Part shown: piece by piece, positions 8,872 to 16,818 of the stretch
Layout: each line of letters opens with the position of its first letter
Position numbering within the stretch: the stretch's first letter is position 1
Assembly (NCBI RefSeq): GCF_900090325.1
Contig: NZ_FMHW01000002.1
Span: 4,341,001-4,405,000 of the forward strand
Length of the DNA: 64,000 nucleotides
Direction of reading: 5' to 3'
Origin: Micromonospora pallida
GTDB taxonomy: Bacteria; Actinomycetota; Actinomycetes; Mycobacteriales; Micromonosporaceae
Notes under the pieces: model-generated
What the model was told of the DNA's origin: nothing
Databases searched by the model: none
Seen by the model: the letters and a program-made list of their open reading frames with translations, nothing else
Position numbers and translations under genes: made by a program

Positions 8872-10122
8872 TCACCTTGAGAAGAGCGTGATCGGGTTGA
8901 CGACGTCCGCCGTGATGGTCAGCAGCGTGAACGCGCCGCCGACCAGGATCACCGCGTACGTGAGCGGCATGAGCTTGAGGTAGTCGACGCGGCCGGGGTC
9001 GGCCTTGCCGAACCGGGCGTAGAGCCAGGACCGGGCGCGTTCGAACCAGGCGATGGCGATGTGTCCGCCGTCCAGCGGCAGCAGCGGCAACAGGTTGAAC
9101 ACGCCGATGAAGAAGTTCAGCGAGATGAAGAGCAGGAGGAAAACCTCCGGGGCGTCGTTGGCGAGCGCCTCGCCGCCGAGCCGGCTCGCGCCGACCACGC
9201 TGATCGGGGTGTCCATGTCCCGCTCGCCGCCGGTGATCGCGTCCCAGAGGGCGGGCACCTTCTGCGGGATGCGCTTCATCGCCTCGTACGTGCCGACGGC
9301 CATGTTGCCGGTGTACTCGGCGGTCGCCCCGAAGGCGTCGACCGGGCTGTAGGTGACCATCTGCGGGGTGGTCAGCCGTAGGCCGATGCCGAGCGCGGCG
9401 GCCGGCCCGACCGGGCCGTCCGGGTCGTCCAGCGGGGGCCGCTGGGTGGTGGCGAGGGTGGCGGTGGTGGTGGCCGGCTGACCGTCGCGGACGTACCCGA
9501 TCTCGGCGGTGCTGCCCGGCGCGGCGGCGCGCAGCGCGACGAGCAGGTCGCCGTAGTTGCCGATGGAGGTGCCGTTGAGGGAGGTGATCCGGTCGCCGCT
9601 GCGCATTTGGGCCTGCGCGGCCGGGCTGGCCGGATCGGCGGGGGTGCACTCGCGTGCGACGTTCTCCGGCACCACACACTCGCCGAGCGCGATCACCGCC
9701 GGCTCCTTGCGGACCTGCTCGTCGTTGGTCGGGAGGTCCGGGTTGGGCAGGCCCATGGAGACGGCGGCGAACCAGACCCCGATGATGGCGAGCGCGAAGT
9801 GGGTGATCGAGCCGGCGGACATCACGATGGTCCGCTTCCAGACCGGGTACCGCCACATGGCGCGCGGCTGGTCGGCCTCCTCGACGTCGTCGTCCTGCGG
9901 GGTCATCCCGACGATCTTGCAGAAGCCGCCGAGCGGGATGCCCTTGATGCCGTACTCGGTCTCGCCCCGCTTGAACGACCAGAGGGTGGGACCGAACCCG
10001 ACGAAGTAACGGGTGACCTTCATCCCGAACGCCTTGGCGGTGAGCAGGTGCCCCGCCTCGTGCAGGCTGACCGAGATGAGGATGACCAGGGCGAAGAGCA
10101 CCACCCCGAGCAGGTTCGCCAT
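8872..10122 (-). CDS. rseP: RseP/Rip1-type site-2 metalloprotease
   Basis: This 416-residue intramembrane zinc protease cleaves membrane-bound regulators, such as anti-sigma factors, within the bilayer. The zinc motif HEAGH is at residues 21-25 in the first transmembrane helix. A PDZ-like region follows in the middle (MRSGDRITSLNGTSI). The third ligand motif LPLDGGH lies near the C-terminus, before the last membrane helix. The ATG overlaps the dxr stop as TGATG, which suggests coupled translation and rejects longer readings of the frame. The mycobacterial counterpart Rip1 is also encoded between dxr and ispG and controls envelope composition. Confidence 0.96.
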   Translation of the reverse strand: MANLLGVVLFALVILISVSLHEAGHLLTAKAFGMKVTRYFVGFGPTLWSFKRGETEYGIKGIPLGGFCKIVGMTPQDDDVEEADQPRAMWRYPVWKRTIVMSAGSITHFALAIIGVWFAAVSMGLPNPDLPTNDEQVRKEPAVIALGECVVPENVARECTPADPASPAAQAQMRSGDRITSLNGTSIGNYGDLLVALRAAAPGSTAEIGYVRDGQPATTTATLATTQRPPLDDPDGPVGPAAALGIGLRLTTPQMVTYSPVDAFGATAEYTGNMAVGTYEAMKRIPQKVPALWDAITGGERDMDTPISVVGASRLGGEALANDAPEVFLLLFISLNFFIGVFNLLPLLPLDGGHIAIAWFERARSWLYARFGKADPGRVDYLKLMPLTYAVILVGGAFTLLTITADVVNPITLFSR

Positions 10123-11333
10123 CAAGCTCCCTTCACCGACGCCGAGATGATCTCCTGCGCGTGCGCGCGGGCCCAGGACTCCGCGGCGAGCACGTCCTCG
10201 ACGGTACCTGGTTCGTCGAAGTCGGGAGCGGTCTCCAGCACCCGTTCGAGGGTGTCGACGATGCCCAGGAAGGGCAGTCGACCGGCGACGAAGGCGGCCA
10301 CGCACTCCTCGTTCGCCGCGTTGTAGACGGCCGGCCGGCACCGGCCCGCCTCGCCGGCCGCCTTGGCCAGCCGGACCGCCGGGAAGGCGTCGTCGTCGAG
10401 CGGGAAGAACTCCCAGGTGTGGGCGGTCGTCCAGTCGACGGCCGACGCGGCCTCCGGCACCCGGTCCGGCCAGCCGATGCCGAGCGCGATCGGCAGCCGC
10501 ATGTCCGGCGGGCTGGCCTGGGCGATCGTCGAGCCGTCGACGAACTCGACCATCGAGTGGATCACCGACTGCGGGTGCACCATCACGGTGATGTCGGCGT
10601 ACGGCACGTCGAACAACTCGTGCGCCTCGATCACCTCAAGCGCCTTGTTGACCATGGTGGCCGAGTTGATCGTCACCACCGGCCCCATGTTCCAGGTCGG
10701 GTGGGCGAGCGCCTGCTCGGGGGTGACCTGCGTCAACTCGTCCCGCCGCCGGCCGCGGAACGGGCCGCCGCTGGCGGTGACGATGAGCCGTCGCACCTCG
10801 CCCCGCGTCCCGGACCGCAGGCACTGGGCCAGCGCCGAGTGCTCGGAATCCACCGGAACGATCTGCCCCGGCCGCGTCACCGCGGCCTTCACCAGGGGGC
10901 CGCCGGCAACCAGGGACTCCTTGTTGGCCAGGGCGAGCGTACGCCCGGCGCGCAGCGCGGCCAGGGTCGGCGCGAGCCCGAGCGAACCCACCACCCCGTT
11001 GAGTACGACGTCACAGGGCCACTCGGCCAGCTCGGTCATCGCGTCCGGCCCGGCGACGATCTTCGGCAACCGGAAGTCGCCGGTGGCCCAGCCGCGCCGA
11101 CTCGCCTCGGTGTAGAACGCGAGTTGGAGGTCCTGCGCGGCGGACGCCTTGGCCACCCCGACCGCCTCGACGCCCAGTTCGAGGGCCTGGGCGGCGAGCA
11201 GCTCGACGTTGCCGCCACCGGCCCCGAGCGCGACCACCCGGAACCGGTCCGGGTTACGCCGCACGATGTCGATGGCCTGGGTGCCGATCGACCCGGTGGA
11301 ACCGAGCAGGACGACCTTTCGGGGCGAAGTCAC
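10122..11333 (-). CDS. dxr: 1-deoxy-D-xylulose 5-phosphate reductoisomerase
   Basis: Dxr catalyses the committed step of the methylerythritol phosphate pathway, rearranging and reducing DXP to MEP with NADPH. The N-terminal Rossmann motif is [11 protein letters not shown]. The catalytic region shows [12 protein letters not shown], and the hydrophobic loop and metal site include SGGPFRG and [20 protein letters not shown]. At 403 residues the length is normal. I place the start at GTG 11333 ([11 protein letters not shown]), preceded by GGGGAAGAA. An upstream in-frame ATG at 11378 would add an unconserved Gly/Arg tail. It is the first gene of the dxr-rseP-ispG operon and overlaps rseP by one base. 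Fosmidomycin is the known inhibitor of this family. Confidence 0.97.
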   Translation of the reverse strand: MTSPRKVVLLGSTGSIGTQAIDIVRRNPDRFRVVALGAGGGNVELLAAQALELGVEAVGVAKASAAQDLQLAFYTEASRRGWATGDFRLPKIVAGPDAMTELAEWPCDVVLNGVVGSLGLAPTLAALRAGRTLALANKESLVAGGPLVKAAVTRPGQIVPVDSEHSALAQCLRSGTRGEVRRLIVTASGGPFRGRRRDELTQVTPEQALAHPTWNMGPVVTINSATMVNKALEVIEAHELFDVPYADITVMVHPQSVIHSMVEFVDGSTIAQASPPDMRLPIALGIGWPDRVPEAASAVDWTTAHTWEFFPLDDDAFPAVRLAKAAGEAGRCRPAVYNAANEECVAAFVAGRLPFLGIVDTLERVLETAPDFDEPGTVEDVLAAESWARAHAQEIISASVKGA

Positions 11334-11407
11334 CCGTTCATTCTTCCCCACCACCCGATCGGGCCCCGAACAGCCCACCCCCGCACCCCGCCACCTGGGT
11401 CGTGCTC

Positions 11408-12058
11408 CTAGTTACCGGGCGGGGGTGTCGAGGGGGCGTCGGGAGACTCGTCGTCGAGGAGAGTGGCGGGGTCGATGGCGAACTCGAAGGGGCGGACCAT
11501 CTGGAAGGTGGTGCCGGCGGCGGCTGCCGCCAGCGGGCGGTACTCCCCCTCGACCAGCTCGTACAGCGCCAGCGTGGGGACGCGGTTACGCAGGTCGACC
11601 CGGAGGAAGAAGGGCACCCCGGCGGCGGCGTACTCGCGCGGGCGGTCGATCACGTCCTTACGCCGGTTCCCCGGCGAAACGATCTCCCCGAGCAAGACGG
11701 CGTCGCTGATCGGCATCGTCCGCCGGCCACCGCCCGAGACGGTCAGCACGACGAAGTCGGGAATGAACAGGTCGGTTCCGGAGGTGATGTTCACTGCGTG
11801 GTACACCCAGAGTCCGGCCCGTCGGGCTGCCTGCTTGAGCAGGTACGGCAGCTCACGCTCGACCGACTGGTGGTCGACTCCCGCGTGTGGTGTCACGATC
11901 ACGTTCCCGTTGAGGACCTCGGCCTTGGGGCCGTTGGTCTCCGGCAACAGCTCGAGGGCGAGCGCGGCGGTCCACGGCCCGTTGTGCCAGCAAAGCGCGT
12001 CGAACGACGGCTCGGCCTGCTGCGACACCGGCTCGGGCGTCATCGCGGGCTGCGCCAC
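11408..12058 (-). CDS. Uma2-family (PD-(D/E)XK nuclease-like) protein
   Basis: This protein of about 216 residues belongs to the Uma2 (DUF820) family. The family has a restriction-endonuclease-like fold and is much expanded in actinobacteria and cyanobacteria, but its role is unknown. The core acidic residues appear as [10 protein letters not shown] and, after a hairpin, [16 protein letters not shown], with a basic residue following. The C-terminal tail is Pro/Asp-rich. I prefer the GTG at 12058 because GAAGGGGG precedes it by seven bases. An ATG at 12082 is possible. The gene is isolated, downstream of three lower-GC genes of unknown function. A second, unrelated-context Uma2 gene is at 57496-58071. 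Confidence 0.75.
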   Translation of the reverse strand: MAQPAMTPEPVSQQAEPSFDALCWHNGPWTAALALELLPETNGPKAEVLNGNVIVTPHAGVDHQSVERELPYLLKQAARRAGLWVYHAVNITSGTDLFIPDFVVLTVSGGGRRTMPISDAVLLGEIVSPGNRRKDVIDRPREYAAAGVPFFLRVDLRNRVPTLALYELVEGEYRPLAAAAAGTTFQMVRPFEFAIDPATLLDDESPDAPSTPPPGN

Positions 12059-12183
12059 GGGCCCACCCCCTTCGCGGGACATCCTGCTGCCCACCAGCCC
12101 AGTCACGCCAGCCCGTACACACCCCGTCGGACACCGTGTGCGACCTCCCGAGACGCCAAGCAAGGACGCGGAATCGAGTTGGC

Positions 12184-12441
12184 TCAGCGCCAGTCGAATA
12201 CGTATCGGCCAGCCTTCCGGTCGTACGACTCGCCAATGTCTCGCCGAGTCAACCCGAACTCGTCCTCCGCCCACCGGCACATCGCGACCGAGAGACCTTC
12301 CGTCTGGAAATCGCATTCCTGATAGGAGATTTTCAGCACGGACACGGTAACCGGCTGACCGCCGACCTTTTCTGAGATCTCAGCCGCCACCGCAGCCAGC
12401 CCCTTACGCATTCGATGCAGGTGGACAAACCCGTGCGGCAT
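12184..12441 (-). CDS. Small hypothetical protein
   Basis: I do not recognise this 85-residue protein. It has a basic N-terminal helix, a central beta-prone stretch (PVTVSVLKISYQECDF) and an acidic, aromatic C-terminal half (MCRWAEDEFGL, then YDRKAGRYVFDW). There are no membrane segments. Base composition is visibly less GC-rich than the core genome, as in the next two genes upstream on the same strand, and codon use includes AT-ending codons that are rare elsewhere here. No convincing ribosome binding site precedes ATG 12441 or the internal ATG at 12411. It may form a small accessory cluster with its neighbours. Coding status is likely but not certain. Confidence 0.5.
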   Translation of the reverse strand: MPHGFVHLHRMRKGLAAVAAEISEKVGGQPVTVSVLKISYQECDFQTEGLSVAMCRWAEDEFGLTRRDIGESYDRKAGRYVFDWR

Positions 12442-12503
12442 CGTGGCCGAACGACGAGGTATGCGTCCGGCTCCTACGTGCTCCTGCGATCCAATTGCGA
12501 AGG

Positions 12504-13082
12504 CTACTCCAGCATCGAATCCTCGTCGAACCCCAACTCATCCTCGATGCACAGATCTACCGCCGCATGCCACCGAATGGGGTTCGGCCACGATTCGGTA
12601 GTCATCTCCCTGAGATACCGGCGAGCCTCCTCGGTGTCGATATCACCCAGGGCACCGATAGCCTTCTGAGACAGCCAATAGGCTGGAGCGTCGGACTCCA
12701 GCGACCGCTTGACAACTTGAAAAATTGTCCCTGCAGCAGCAACCGCCCTTACCTCGCCGAGGATGTCAACCAGGTCCTCTTCATTCAGGCCATCACGAAC
12801 GTCAGCATCAAGTATCAACTGAAGCACCTCACCCAGTCCGGGCGCATTGAGCACAGCAGCCAGGTTGGCGAACCGCTCAACCCGGCGCCAGTCCCGTACC
12901 GCCGCAGCGTCCCGGATCCAACCAGATATGGACCTGACCGTTTCCGGAAACTCCGCCACGACAGCTTGGGCGCATTCCGCAGTCATATAACATCTGGACA
13001 GAAAGTTATCGACCGCGTCGGCACGGTGAGCCGGATACGACACTAGCCATTCACCCTTTCGGACTGACCCACTGCCACTCAC
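12504..13082 (-). CDS. Hypothetical helical-repeat protein (HEAT-like)
   Basis: This protein of about 192 residues looks all-helical, with repeating amphipathic pairs (AVVAEFPETVRSISGWI, VERFANLAAVLNAPG, ALGDIDTEEARRYLREM), suggestive of a short HEAT/ARM-like solenoid. Such proteins bind other proteins. Immunity proteins of contact-dependent toxins often look like this, but I have no direct evidence for that role. The GTG at 13082 is 6 bases after the upstream stop. An internal GTG at 13043, preceded by AAGGGTG, is an equally good start. Its composition is lower in GC than the flanking core genes. It is probably co-transcribed with the genes at 13089-13367 and 12184-12441. Confidence 0.65.
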   Translation of the reverse strand: MSGSGSVRKGEWLVSYPAHRADAVDNFLSRCYMTAECAQAVVAEFPETVRSISGWIRDAAAVRDWRRVERFANLAAVLNAPGLGEVLQLILDADVRDGLNEEDLVDILGEVRAVAAAGTIFQVVKRSLESDAPAYWLSQKAIGALGDIDTEEARRYLREMTTESWPNPIRWHAAVDLCIEDELGFDEDSMLE

Positions 13083-13088
13083 GTCGGG

Positions 13089-13367
13089 TCATTCACCAAT
13101 TGGCCCACTCCTAGGAATAAGTGGCGACAAAAGTTGTTCCAGCTCTTCATCAGACATACTTCCATCTGCCGCCCGACCGCTCCACTGCTCCGCGCGCCGA
13201 ATTGCTCCGACGGGCAGCTTGAAAGCCAGGAAGAGGCAGCTAGCGAACTTGAAAAAGGTGGCGCCGGAACCAAGTTCCTCACGTAGCCATGACGCGATAT
13301 CGACAGCCGAATCGCCAGCCGCAGCACGGCTCCGCAGCGCAACAACCACATCATCGTCTTCGGTCAT
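13089..13367 (-). CDS. Small hypothetical protein, first of a three-gene lower-GC group
   Basis: This is a 92-residue protein of unknown function. The N-terminal half is acidic with a predicted helix (DDDVVVALRSRAAAG). The middle is hydrophobic and aromatic (ATFFKFASCLFLAF), and the end is acidic and polar (SMSDEELEQLLSPLIP). The middle segment is short and flanked by charges, so it is more likely a buried helix than a membrane anchor. The ATG has GAGG about 13 bases upstream, a weak match. A strong GC-rich hairpin lies just upstream at 13447-13482 and separates it from the DUF397 genes. I would treat it as a conserved-looking accessory gene without a name. Confidence 0.6.
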   Translation of the reverse strand: MTEDDDVVVALRSRAAAGDSAVDIASWLREELGSGATFFKFASCLFLAFKLPVGAIRRAEQWSGRAADGSMSDEELEQLLSPLIPRSGPIGE

Positions 13368-13446
13368 CTTCAGAACACCACCTCAACGTCCTTCGGTTGA
13401 CGCTGCACCTTGCTTCCTGCGCTGTCCGGGCCGCTGGGCCTGGTAA

Positions 13447-13482
13447 CGGTGGCGCGGCGGCCAACGAGCCGCCGCGCCACCG
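13447..13482. terminator. Strong GC-rich hairpin
   Basis: A near-perfect 15-bp stem (13447-13461 with 13468-13482) encloses a 6-base loop, CAACGA. There is no long T-run. It lies between the stop of the minus-strand DUF397 copy at 13553 and the start of the next gene at 13367. A terminator for the DUF397 gene is the simplest reading. Confidence 0.6.
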
Positions 13483-13552
13483 GTCCGGTTTGGAGTCAGC
13501 TTGCGCCGCAGGGAGACTGCCGACCAGTTGTGATTGCCCCTGGTTCGTCGGT

Positions 13553-13771
13553 TCAACTACGCGACAGGAAGGCTCCGGTTGCGGTGGCGTGTGCGAAGGC
13601 GGCCCACGCGGTGGTGGGGGGGTGGGGGGGGAAGGTCAGCATCGGACCCTGCCGGTCCTTGCTGTCCCGTACGCCGACCACGTCGGGCAGGTTCGTCGCC
13701 ACCTCGACACAGGTGGACCCGCCGTTGCCGCTACGGGTCGACTTCCGCCAGATAGCACCGGTCAGGTCCAT
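13553..13771 (-). CDS. DUF397 domain protein (duplicate copy)
   Basis: This is a 72-residue DUF397 protein. The family is made of small actinobacterial proteins almost always encoded next to Scr1/WhiJ-type helix-turn-helix regulators. The family pattern is plain: [24 protein letters not shown] and a terminal W/F-containing helix. It is close to identical to the second copy at 14020-14226 over its first half. Here the copy has a longer Pro-rich insert (FPPHPPTTAW). The partner regulator is missing: only a decayed piece of its 3' end remains immediately upstream. The gene itself keeps an intact frame, so it may still be expressed or may be a recent relic. Confidence 0.8.
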   Translation of the reverse strand: MDLTGAIWRKSTRSGNGGSTCVEVATNLPDVVGVRDSKDRQGPMLTFPPHPPTTAWAAFAHATATGAFLSRS

Positions 13772-14010
13772 GACTTCACCAACTCCCGAACGAAAGACCA
13801 GGATGCCCTGCGCGGCAACGCCTGACCAATAGGTTCTCCCAAATGCGTTGAAGGCTATCAACGTCCTCTAATTGGTCTGGGACGCGCCACCAACGGATTA
13901 TCGAGGTATGCCATCTCGCCTCCGCCCGGCGTCCCGGCTCAGATGAGCGCCAGCCAGGACGGCGTACATGCCGGCGTCCGCCGGCACCACGTACCGGCGG
14001 AGACGTGGCC
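13772..14010 (-). pseudogene. Decayed 3' fragment of an Scr1-type helix-turn-helix regulator
   Basis: This segment is homologous to the 3' end of the intact regulator at 14217-15023. A 22-23 base stretch encoding EDVDSLQR is identical in both (around 13848-13870 and 14304-14326). Similarity continues on both sides, including the part matching the beta strands that contain HLDTPL and the AEIG/HPG loop. The frame is broken: the C-terminal residues RELVKSW are encoded one frame away from EDVDSLQ. No start or HTH domain is left. It ends where the second DUF397 copy ends, so the arrangement is a truncated tandem duplicate of the DUF397-HTH module. Confidence 0.75.
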
Positions 14011-14019
14011 TCTACGCCC

Positions 14020-14226
14020 TCAGCGGCCGCGGGTGAAGGTGCCACTCGCCGTGGCACAGGCAAACGCCGTCCACGCGGCCGGCGGGAAGGTCAGCACCGG
14101 TCCCGGCCGGTCCTTGCTGTCCCGTACGCCGACCACGCCCGGCAGGTTCGTCGCCACCTCGACACAGGTGGCACCACCGTTGTCGCTACGGGTTGACTTC
14201 CGCCAGACAGCTCCGGTCAGGTCCAT
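14020..14226 (-). CDS. DUF397 domain protein
   Basis: This 68-residue DUF397 protein begins [14 protein letters not shown] and carries the conserved CVEVA and VGVRDSKDR segments. In Streptomyces, DUF397 proteins are partners of the WhiJ/Scr1-like regulators, and the pair acts as a developmental or stress switch. Some behave like toxin-antitoxin pairs. The start codon overlaps the 3' end of the regulator gene by 10 bases, the standard arrangement for these pairs, and indicates co-translation. The molecular function of DUF397 is not established. Confidence 0.88.
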   Translation of the reverse strand: MDLTGAVWRKSTRSDNGGATCVEVATNLPGVVGVRDSKDRPGPVLTFPPAAWTAFACATASGTFTRGR

Positions 14227-15023
14227 GACTTCGCCACCTCCTGAACGAGTTCCCGGGACGCCCGACGAGGCAACGCCTCACCCCGCAAGCTTTCCCATCT
14301 ACGTTGAAGGCTATCAACGTCCTCAGGGCGGTCGGTGATCTGCGCCCGGAGAGGCGTATCGAGGTGCAGCACCTCGCCGCCGTCCGGCATCTTGGCAAGG
14401 ATGAACGGCCCGGCCAGGCCGGGATGCATCCCGATCTCGGCCGGTACCACGTGCAGGTCGACATGCGGCAACTCGATCACGCGCAGCAGGTGCTCGAACT
14501 GCTCGGCCATCACGGCCGCCTCACCCACCCGTCGACGAAGTACGGCTTCGTCGACGACCACGACGACCTCCGGCGACCGCTCCTTCGACAGGATGGTCTG
14601 ACGTTCCATCCTGGCCGCGACACGTTGCTCGACTTCGCTCTCCCGCAAGAGTCCGCCGCCGCGCAACACGGCGCGGGCGTACGCCTCCGTTTGGAACAAC
14701 CCAGGGATGAGACACGGCTCGAACCAGCGGATGAGCGTGGCTTCCTTCTCGACGCTGATCCATTCACGGAACCAGGGTGGGGCGGCGTCGGCGCGGACCA
14801 GGTTGAGCATCCGCTCGAAGAGGCCACCGGCCGCCAACTCCGCGTCGACCCGGGCGATGAAGTCCTGCGACGGCGTCCGGTGACCGATCTCCACCATGCC
14901 CACCAGCGACGACGAGTAGTTGATCCGCTGAGCCAGATCCTCCTGACTGAGCCCGGACTCCTTCCGCGCCCGCCGTAGCTCTCCGCCCAGGAACTCCAGC
15001 GTCGTCACCCGACCGCTCGCCAT
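14217..15023 (-). CDS. Helix-turn-helix regulator with DUF5753 (Scr1/WhiJ-like)
   Basis: This 268-residue cytoplasmic DNA-binding protein has an N-terminal XRE-type HTH (about 8-65: [20 protein letters not shown], then [19 protein letters not shown]). The DUF5753 domain (about 90-265) contains the family pattern [21 protein letters not shown] and the late HLDTPL strand. The ATG at 15023 has GGAGG a few bases upstream; the frame is open further but the extra residues are not family-like. It pairs with the overlapping DUF397 gene downstream and diverges from a gene at 15175. A palindrome between them (15126-15156) is a candidate binding site. These regulators are found in many copies per actinobacterial genome. 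Confidence 0.9.
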   Translation of the reverse strand: MASGRVTTLEFLGGELRRARKESGLSQEDLAQRINYSSSLVGMVEIGHRTPSQDFIARVDAELAAGGLFERMLNLVRADAAPPWFREWISVEKEATLIRWFEPCLIPGLFQTEAYARAVLRGGGLLRESEVEQRVAARMERQTILSKERSPEVVVVVDEAVLRRRVGEAAVMAEQFEHLLRVIELPHVDLHVVPAEIGMHPGLAGPFILAKMPDGGEVLHLDTPLRAQITDRPEDVDSLQRRWESLRGEALPRRASRELVQEVAKSWT

Positions 15024-15125
15024 CACACCTCCACCACACGACCACCGTCGCCGCCACCGCCCACCACCTGGGCCGATGCGGTCGGCACGAGCCGGACCGA
15101 GAACCCGCGCCACCTTCCGAACGTA

Positions 15126-15156
15126 GTCATCTGATCGCACATTGTGAACAGATGAC
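15126..15156. promoter_or_regulatory. Nested palindrome in AT-richer divergent region, candidate operator
   Basis: Outer arms GTCATCTG (15126-15133) and CAGATGAC (15149-15156) are perfect inverted repeats. They enclose CACATTGTG (15138-15146), itself a 9-base palindrome with nearly the same centre. The block lies between the divergent regulator gene and the gene starting at 15175 and is the most AT-rich stretch nearby. This fits the binding site of the adjacent HTH protein and overlapping promoters. Confidence 0.55.
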
Positions 15157-15174
15157 GCGACGAAAGGTGACCCG

Positions 15175-15444
15175 ATGCCCCGCTCCCCCAAGCCCGTACC
15201 GCTGGCCCCTCGACACTGTCGTGACTGGTCACGCCTTGGCCGGTACTGCCGCTGTGGCCTGCGCTGGCCCTGCCCGGACCGGCTGGCGCCCGTACCAGTG
15301 GAGGAACCGGCACCGCCCCGGCCGCGTGCCGTGCCGACGCAGCGGGAGCCCCGGTGGGCCGGGCCGACGCTCGTGCTCTGGGTCGGTACGGCGTCGCTGG
15401 TGACGCGCGGTCAGGCGCACCGGGCGCGGGCAGCCCGGCGATGA
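15175..15444 (+). CDS. Small cysteine-containing hypothetical protein
   Basis: This 89-residue basic, Pro/Arg-rich protein has a cysteine cluster [24 protein letters not shown] (its Cys residues at roughly 15, 24, 26 and 32). That could hold zinc or iron. I do not know its function. It begins with ATG after AAAGGTGACCCG and ends by overlapping the next gene as ATGA. It sits directly opposite the HTH/DUF397 pair across a palindromic region, and small genes of this kind recur beside such pairs in Micromonospora-like genomes. That placement suggests the two transcripts are co-regulated. The long, GC-rich tail (after residue 50) looks disordered. Confidence 0.65.
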   Translation: MPRSPKPVPLAPRHCRDWSRLGRYCRCGLRWPCPDRLAPVPVEEPAPPRPRAVPTQREPRWAGPTLVLWVGTASLVTRGQAHRARAARR

Positions 15445-15722
15445 GCGGCGTCTCGCTGGCCGAGCTGCGCCGGCACGTCGCCGCCCGCCCGGCCTGGCGG
15501 TGCCGGGTCTGTGCCGCACCCTGGCCGTGCCAGCCCGCGAAGCTCGGCCTGCGCATCCAGTACGCCGGCAACACCGTCGCGCTGATGCTCTATCTCTGCG
15601 CGCTGCTGCACGATGCCATCGAGGACCGGCTCGGCACCAGCCCCGGCGACGTCGACCCGACCGGCCTCTTCAGCCGTTTCGTCGGCTGGGCCCGCCGGCG
15701 GTCACCGGATTCAGTCGGCTGA
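15441..15722 (+). CDS. Small hypothetical protein with Cys motif and conserved-looking helix
   Basis: This 93-residue protein starts at the ATG that overlaps the previous stop (ATGA), which fixes the start within a longer open frame. The N-terminal part carries a possible metal or redox motif WRCRVCAAPWPCQPAK. The middle is a hydrophobic helix (NTVALMLYLCALLHDAIED) and the end is basic. The helix is short and broken by charged residues, so membrane insertion is uncertain. Function unknown. It forms a two-gene unit with 15175-15444, apparently linked to the divergent HTH/DUF397 module. The 3' end overlaps the convergent gene by 12 bases. Confidence 0.65.
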   Translation: MSGVSLAELRRHVAARPAWRCRVCAAPWPCQPAKLGLRIQYAGNTVALMLYLCALLHDAIEDRLGTSPGDVDPTGLFSRFVGWARRRSPDSVG

Positions 15723-16187
15723 GGAAAGCAGGCCGCGACCGCGCAGCAGGTCGAACAGTTCGTCTCGCTGGGTGGCCGTCAGCCCCGCGATCGATACGGG
15801 GATCACCTGCTGCCAGTTGATCCGGAGAAGAATCTGGTCGGGTATCTGCACGACGTCTTTCAGCGCCTCCCACCGGATCGTCCCCTCAGTCAGGGCGTTG
15901 GCGCTGTGGATGCCGTCCTCGCTGAACGTCCAGGTCATCGGGATGCCGTGCAGCTTCCAACTGGCCCGCACCCCAAGCCGGACGACGAGCCAGGGCACGA
16001 CCGCGCAGACGACCGCGCCAGCCAGGCAGGCCCACGCCCACCGCCCGCCGGTGAACAGCAACAATCCGGCGAGCAGCCCCAGCACGGGGACACAGAACCA
16101 GTACGGCAGCAGCGCCCAACGGTAGACCCGGCGTACGGCCGCAGTGAGCCTCTGCCGGTCGGGCTGCGTCTCGAAGCTGATGATCAC
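15711..16187 (-). CDS. YcxB-like membrane protein
   Basis: This 158-residue protein has two adjacent transmembrane helices (about 25-45 and 47-72) followed by a soluble C-terminal domain. That domain carries the YcxB-type pattern TWTFSEDGIHSANAL, then IRWEALKDVVQIPDQILLRI, and QVIPV near the end. YcxB-like proteins are small membrane proteins of unknown function, widespread in Gram-positives. I start it at GTG 16187 because this codon overlaps the upstream acetyltransferase stop by 4 bases (GTGA). The upstream residues of the open frame are antisense-like. It appears to be co-transcribed with the broken GNAT gene. Confidence 0.75.
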   Translation of the reverse strand: MIISFETQPDRQRLTAAVRRVYRWALLPYWFCVPVLGLLAGLLLFTGGRWAWACLAGAVVCAVVPWLVVRLGVRASWKLHGIPMTWTFSEDGIHSANALTEGTIRWEALKDVVQIPDQILLRINWQQVIPVSIAGLTATQRDELFDLLRGRGLLSSAD

Positions 16188-16747
16188 GAACGGGGAGGAT
16201 ACTTGTCGGCCGGCAGCACGAAAGTGTCCGTCTCGATGCCGCCGTACCAGTCGGTGCGCCGCCCCACGTAGGTCATGCCGAGCCGCCGGGCCACCGCCTT
16301 CGACGGCTCGTTCCCCGGGTCCACCACCGCGTAGATCTGCTCCGTGCCGGCCGCGAACTCGCGGTCGACCATCGCCCGGGCCGCCTCGGTGGCGTACCCG
16401 TTGCCCCAACAGTCCGGGTGCAGGTGCCAGCCGACCTCGATGTCGTCGGTGAGCACGCCCTCGTCCCTCCCGGGGAGCCGCTTGAGCAGGATCGTCCCGG
16501 CGACCTGCCCGCTGCCCCGCAGCTCGATCGCCCAGATGCCGTAGCGGCCGTCCGGGGTGGTCCGGGCGTGCCACCGGCGGACCATGTCGACCGCCTGCTC
16601 GGGAGCGGTCAGCGGCCACCCGGGCACGAACCCGAACCAGCGGACCACCTCCATCCGGGAGTACATGTCGTACGCCCGGGCCAACTCGGCCGGTTCCTCC
16701 GTTCACGGTCGAATCACCAGACGTTCGGTTTCCGCGACAGCAGCCAT
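16184..16747 (-). pseudogene. GNAT acetyltransferase with an in-frame TGA at codon 15
   Basis: From ATG 16747 the frame reads MAAVAETERLVIRP, then TGA (16705-16703), then TEEPAELARAYDMYSR and the rest of a RimJ-like GNAT domain. That domain includes EVGWHLHPDCWGNGYATEAARAMVD and VDPGNEPSKAVARRLGM. In this family the LxIRPW motif is followed by the E/D-rich turn, so the TGA stands exactly where TGG (Trp) is expected. One base change explains it. The remaining open frame could start only at a rare TTG (16684), which would lose the first beta strand. Either the gene is a recent pseudogene, the base is a sequencing error, or the TGA is read through. The downstream YcxB-like gene overlaps its stop. 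Confidence 0.8.
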
Positions 16748-16818
16748 GGGCGGGAGCGTAATGCGCGCCGCCGCCCACAGCGAACACCTTTTGATCGACG
16801 CCCGTAAGCAGGGGACGG

